Assembly (NCBI GenBank): GCA_947462725.1 | Contig: CANHPZ010000002.1 | Coordinates: 1 to 64,000 of the forward strand | DNA length: 64,000 bases | Reading direction: 5' to 3' | DNA from: Flavobacteriales bacterium | GTDB lineage: Bacteria; Bacteroidota; Bacteroidia; Flavobacteriales_D; Sanyastnellaceae | In this document: positions 60,640 through 64,000 of the stretch, one piece after another | How the letters are laid out: every line of letters starts with the position of its first letter | Position numbering within the stretch: position 1 is the first letter of the stretch | The notes under the pieces: generated by a model | Database searches by the model: none | What the model was told of the DNA's origin: nothing | The model's input: the letters and a program-made list of their open reading frames with translations, nothing else | Made by a program: the position numbers and the translations under genes

Positions 60640-63363
60640 GTGAAAATAAGTGCATTCGGTAGGTATTTCTCGTTATTGATGATGCTAGTATTTCTTGGAG
60701 GATGTTCCAACAAGAAGGATGGCACCGCGTATCGCCTATACCACAATATGACCGGGCACTACAATGGTTATTTCAATGCGAATGAACTTGTATTGAAGGG
60801 CGCAAATACACTCGCCGCCAATCACAAAGAGGATTACGACCAGGTTCTTCCCATTTTTATTCACGGCACCGAAGAGGAGGCCAAGGCTATTTTTCCTGAC
60901 ATGGAGAAGGCCATTACCAAGTGTGAAAAGGTTATCAGTCGTCACACGATTAAGGATGAAGGGGCAAAGGAGAAGAAGCATCCAGAGTTCAACAAATGGA
61001 TCGACGACAATTACATGGTGATTGGTCAGGCGTATTTCTACAAGAAGAGTTATTACAAGTCAGCGGATATTTTCCAATACGTCAACCGCAAATTCAAGAA
61101 GCCGGAAATTACAGTCAAGAGCAACACGTGGTTGGCTAAGACATACAACGAGCAAGGTGAGCATGGCAAGGCGATTCAAGCGCTGGTGAGAGCTGAAAAC
61201 GATGTGGAAGATGAGAAGGTACCCGCTAAGTTGAAGGCCGATTACTACATGACGTATGCCGACGCCTATGTGCATCAAAAGAAGTGGGACAAGGCTGCTG
61301 CAGAATTGGAGAAGGCGATAAAACACATTGAGCGCAAGAAGTATAGGGCCCGACCGCATTTCATACTCGCGCAAATTTATCAGGAGCTTAATCGCAGTAG
61401 CGATGCGATTACTCAGTTCGAATCCGTGATTCAATCGCACGCACCCTATGAACTGGAGTTTTACGCACGCATCAACAAGGCGCTGTCCTATAGCCGCACC
61501 GGAGGTAGTTCGGGTGAAATTCAGAAGCAGTTGTTCAAAATGTTGAAAGACGAGAAGAACGCGGATTATGTGGACCAGATTTATTACGCACTAGGCGACA
61601 TTGCTTGGGAAGAGCAAAGGAGAGATGACGCGATTGATTTCTACAAGAAATCGATATCAGCCAATACCACCAATGCTAAACAGCGCGCGAAGGCTTTCTT
61701 GCGCTTGGCGGATTTATACTTTGATGAGCGCGAGTATGCGAATGCGCAGATTTATTACGACAGCACCCTGGCCAAGATTGATGATAAACATGAGCGCTAC
61801 GACATCATCAAAATGCGCGCAGAGTCACTCACTGAATTGGTCAGTAATCTCAATGCCATAGCGTTGTATGATAGTTTGAATGTGCTATGTGCATTGGATC
61901 CTGCTGCTTTGGAAAAGAAGCTTGCCGATATGGTCAAGCAAATGGCCGCCGACATGGAGCAGCAACGCTTGGAAGATGAGCGCAAAGCAGCTGAAGCCGC
62001 GGCCGCCGCTGAGGCGAGCGGTATAAGTGGTAGTTTTTGGTGTTACAACGACAACTTGCGTGAAAGCGGTAAAAACACGTTTGAAGAAACCTGGGGTGAA
62101 CGGCCATTGAAAGACTATTGGCGTCTGCAATCGAAGCTCGCAGAGTCCTTTGGACCGGGGGAAGAAGTGGTAGCCACCACGGAAGCCGCTGTGGACAGCA
62201 CAGCTGCTGCGCCTCAAGAGAAGTACAAGACACCTACGTCCGATGAGCTCAAAGAATCGCTGCCGTGCGCCGATAATGCGCGCATGATTCAAATTAAGAA
62301 GGATGCTGCTGAAGGGTATTACAACGCTGGAGTGGTGTATAAAGAGAAGTTGGATGACGACGATAATGCCATCAGTACATGGGAGGAATTGCTGGCCAAT
62401 ATGGATGAGAGCAGCTACCACGCAACAACTTATTACCAGTTGTTCCGCACCTGGATGGCGAAGGAAGGCGCTAAGGGTTTTGTGAAGAATCCATTTTGTG
62501 AGAGTTGCAATTCGAAGTTTTGGGGCGATGAAATCAAGAGCCGCTATCCCGGAAGCGATTGGGCTATGCTCGTTGACAATCCAGGGTTTTTGGACATTCA
62601 AGACATGAAGAAGGCTAAGGAAAATGAAGACTACGAAAAAGCCTACGCCTATTACTCCTCAAGAAGCTATGGACGCGCTAAAAACTATTGCGATAGTGTG
62701 ATTACCCGGGATGCACAAAATGGACTTATCTGTAAGTACAAGCTGCTGCGCGCGGTGTGCGTGGGTTATTCGGATGCGACTTATGGTGTGAAAGAGAATT
62801 ATCAGAACGAATTGAATGCGTTGGTGCAAGAGTGCGCCGGCACTGATGAAGCAAAGCGGGCCGATCAGTTGTTGCGCGCAATGGCTGGCCCGGAGCAGCC
62901 AACAACCAACCCGTTGATTCCAACGAATCCTGCGGGGTTGGATAGTTTGCAAAACACACAGGCACCACTCGACTCAGCGTCGGCCGCCGCATTGGATGGC
63001 CCTTACAAATTTGATCGGAATGCAGAGCATTATTTAGCCGTGCTCATGCCCGTGCAAACTTCAGACATCAACGCTGCTAAGGCCGCTGCCGCCGATTATA
63101 ATTTAGTGAACTTCAACTCGTCGCAGCTGCGAGTGACCAACAATTTGCTCGATAAGGATTTTCATATGCTGTTGGTGAAATCGTTTAAGAAGCCCGAAGA
63201 CGCTGATCAATATTTCAAGGCATTTACCACTGACACCGATAAGTTGTCTTCCATAAATGTGGATGGCAATCATGTGTTTTTGATATCCAAGCAGAATTAC
63301 ATAGCTTTGTTCAAGGGGAAAGACTACATGTTGTATCTCGATTTTTTTGCGCGGTATTACTGA
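60640..63363 (+). CDS. sprE: SprE/PorW-like TPR lipoprotein (gliding motility/T9SS)
   Basis: GTG start; lipobox FLGGC; N-terminal region YRLYHNMTGHYNGYFNANELVLKGANTLAANHKEDYDQVLPIF; TPR repeats. Confidence 0.8.
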   Translation: MKISAFGRYFSLLMMLVFLGGCSNKKDGTAYRLYHNMTGHYNGYFNANELVLKGANTLAANHKEDYDQVLPIFIHGTEEEAKAIFPDMEKAITKCEKVISRHTIKDEGAKEKKHPEFNKWIDDNYMVIGQAYFYKKSYYKSADIFQYVNRKFKKPEITVKSNTWLAKTYNEQGEHGKAIQALVRAENDVEDEKVPAKLKADYYMTYADAYVHQKKWDKAAAELEKAIKHIERKKYRARPHFILAQIYQELNRSSDAITQFESVIQSHAPYELEFYARINKALSYSRTGGSSGEIQKQLFKMLKDEKNADYVDQIYYALGDIAWEEQRRDDAIDFYKKSISANTTNAKQRAKAFLRLADLYFDEREYANAQIYYDSTLAKIDDKHERYDIIKMRAESLTELVSNLNAIALYDSLNVLCALDPAALEKKLADMVKQMAADMEQQRLEDERKAAEAAAAAEASGISGSFWCYNDNLRESGKNTFEETWGERPLKDYWRLQSKLAESFGPGEEVVATTEAAVDSTAAAPQEKYKTPTSDELKESLPCADNARMIQIKKDAAEGYYNAGVVYKEKLDDDDNAISTWEELLANMDESSYHATTYYQLFRTWMAKEGAKGFVKNPFCESCNSKFWGDEIKSRYPGSDWAMLVDNPGFLDIQDMKKAKENEDYEKAYAYYSSRSYGRAKNYCDSVITRDAQNGLICKYKLLRAVCVGYSDATYGVKENYQNELNALVQECAGTDEAKRADQLLRAMAGPEQPTTNPLIPTNPAGLDSLQNTQAPLDSASAAALDGPYKFDRNAEHYLAVLMPVQTSDINAAKAAAADYNLVNFNSSQLRVTNNLLDKDFHMLLVKSFKKPEDADQYFKAFTTDTDKLSSINVDGNHVFLISKQNYIALFKGKDYMLYLDFFARYY

Positions 63364-63396
63364 CGGTGCTTTTTCCACAACTAACCTGATCAAACC

Positions 63397-63822
63397 ATGT
63401 TTCCTAAACAATCAAAACCAATGGCAAAACACACAGAAGCGATTACCGATATGGGCATCAATCGCATAGTGGAAGGCACCAGCATTGAAGGTGAAATCCG
63501 CTGCGAAAGCAACATTCGAATTGATGGGTCTTTTGTAGGTAACCTCACAACCAAAGGTCGTTTGGTGATTGGTCCTGCAGGCCGCATAGAAGGTATTGTC
63601 AATTGCCAGAATGCCGAAATCGAAGGTTTGGTGAAGGGCAAGTTGTATGTGCAACAAATGCTTTCTTTGAAAGGAACAGCGAAGGTGGAAGGCGACATCT
63701 TCACCGACAAGCTTGCGGTAGAGCCGGGTTCATCATTCACCGGAGCCTGCAACATGGGGGCAAAGGTGAAGGAAATGAAAAAGGAAGGCCAAGCCGATGC
63801 AGCCATCTCAGCAGCCCAATAA
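63397..63822 (+). CDS. Bactofilin (polymer-forming cytoskeletal protein)
   Basis: IVEGTSIEGEIRCESNIRIDGSFVGNLTTKGRLVIGPAGRIEGIVNCQNAEIEG. Confidence 0.93.
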   Translation: MFPKQSKPMAKHTEAITDMGINRIVEGTSIEGEIRCESNIRIDGSFVGNLTTKGRLVIGPAGRIEGIVNCQNAEIEGLVKGKLYVQQMLSLKGTAKVEGDIFTDKLAVEPGSSFTGACNMGAKVKEMKKEGQADAAISAAQ

Positions 63823-64000
63823 GGGCGGCACCAATTCAGTTTTACGCTATACCTCTGTTGCCACACAGATGGGCCTAACCATTTTTTTGGGCGTCTGGGG
63901 AGGTATGAAGCTCGATCATCACTTTGGCTTTAAAACACCCATAATGACTTTGGTGCTTTCCCTCCTGGGGGTTGTTTTGGCAGTGTATTTAGTCATCCGC
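63797..64000 (+). CDS. atpZ: AtpZ/AtpI-family F1Fo ATP synthase-associated membrane protein, truncated by window end
   Basis: MQPSQQPNKGGTNSVLRYTSVATQMGLTIFLGVWGGMKLDHHFGFKTPIMTLVLSLLGVVLAVYLVIR; overlaps bactofilin by 26 nt. Confidence 0.8.
   Translation, partial: MQPSQQPNKGGTNSVLRYTSVATQMGLTIFLGVWGGMKLDHHFGFKTPIMTLVLSLLGVVLAVYLVIR

Noticed and set aside
61885-62601. 238-aa minus-strand ORF
   Set aside because: Antisense to SprE/PorW-like TPR gene, no recognisable domain
1-64000. tRNA, rRNA, CRISPR, IS/prophage signatures
   Set aside because: No cloverleaf/TPsiC blocks, rRNA motifs, regularly spaced repeats, transposase or phage-like ORFs recognised by reading; a tRNAscan/Infernal run would be decisive

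Overview
This is a 64 kb chromosomal window from a Bacteroidota (Flavobacteriales-like) bacterium. The assignment rests on type IX secretion components (PorZ-like, SprE/PorW-like), a T9SS type B C-terminal domain, TAnnTTTG promoter boxes and DUF4175/DUF2480 families. I support about 55 CDS, mostly housekeeping genes: rpiB, nadD, gmk, mnmG, ybeY, gmhA, comM/yifB, hemH, ftsX, rlmN, purQ, dxs, a PurF-like protein, thiL, recJ, prs, rplY, pth, a bactofilin and atpZ. I recognised no rRNA, tRNA, CRISPR array, IS element or prophage. The strongest non-annotation signal is a candidate chromosome origin region. A 525 bp non-coding gap (5278-5802) holds four single-mismatch DnaA-box-like 9-mers, a ~90% AT tract with a palindrome, and an abrupt G/C skew reversal located at that tract. 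Four parS-like (ParB-binding) 14-15/16 matches lie in the same window (4.8, 27.2, 28.6 and 30.3 kb). Other points of interest: a MORN-repeat protein translationally coupled to a PAS histidine kinase and LytTR regulator; a surface-lipoprotein candidate with six Cys-rich 'NGxxDxxExGxDCGG' repeats; an M23 peptidase/SprE/bactofilin/AtpZ neighbourhood; and convergent gene pairs that almost always abut or share stop-codon bases (9 of 10). All conclusions come from reading the sequence; no database search was run.
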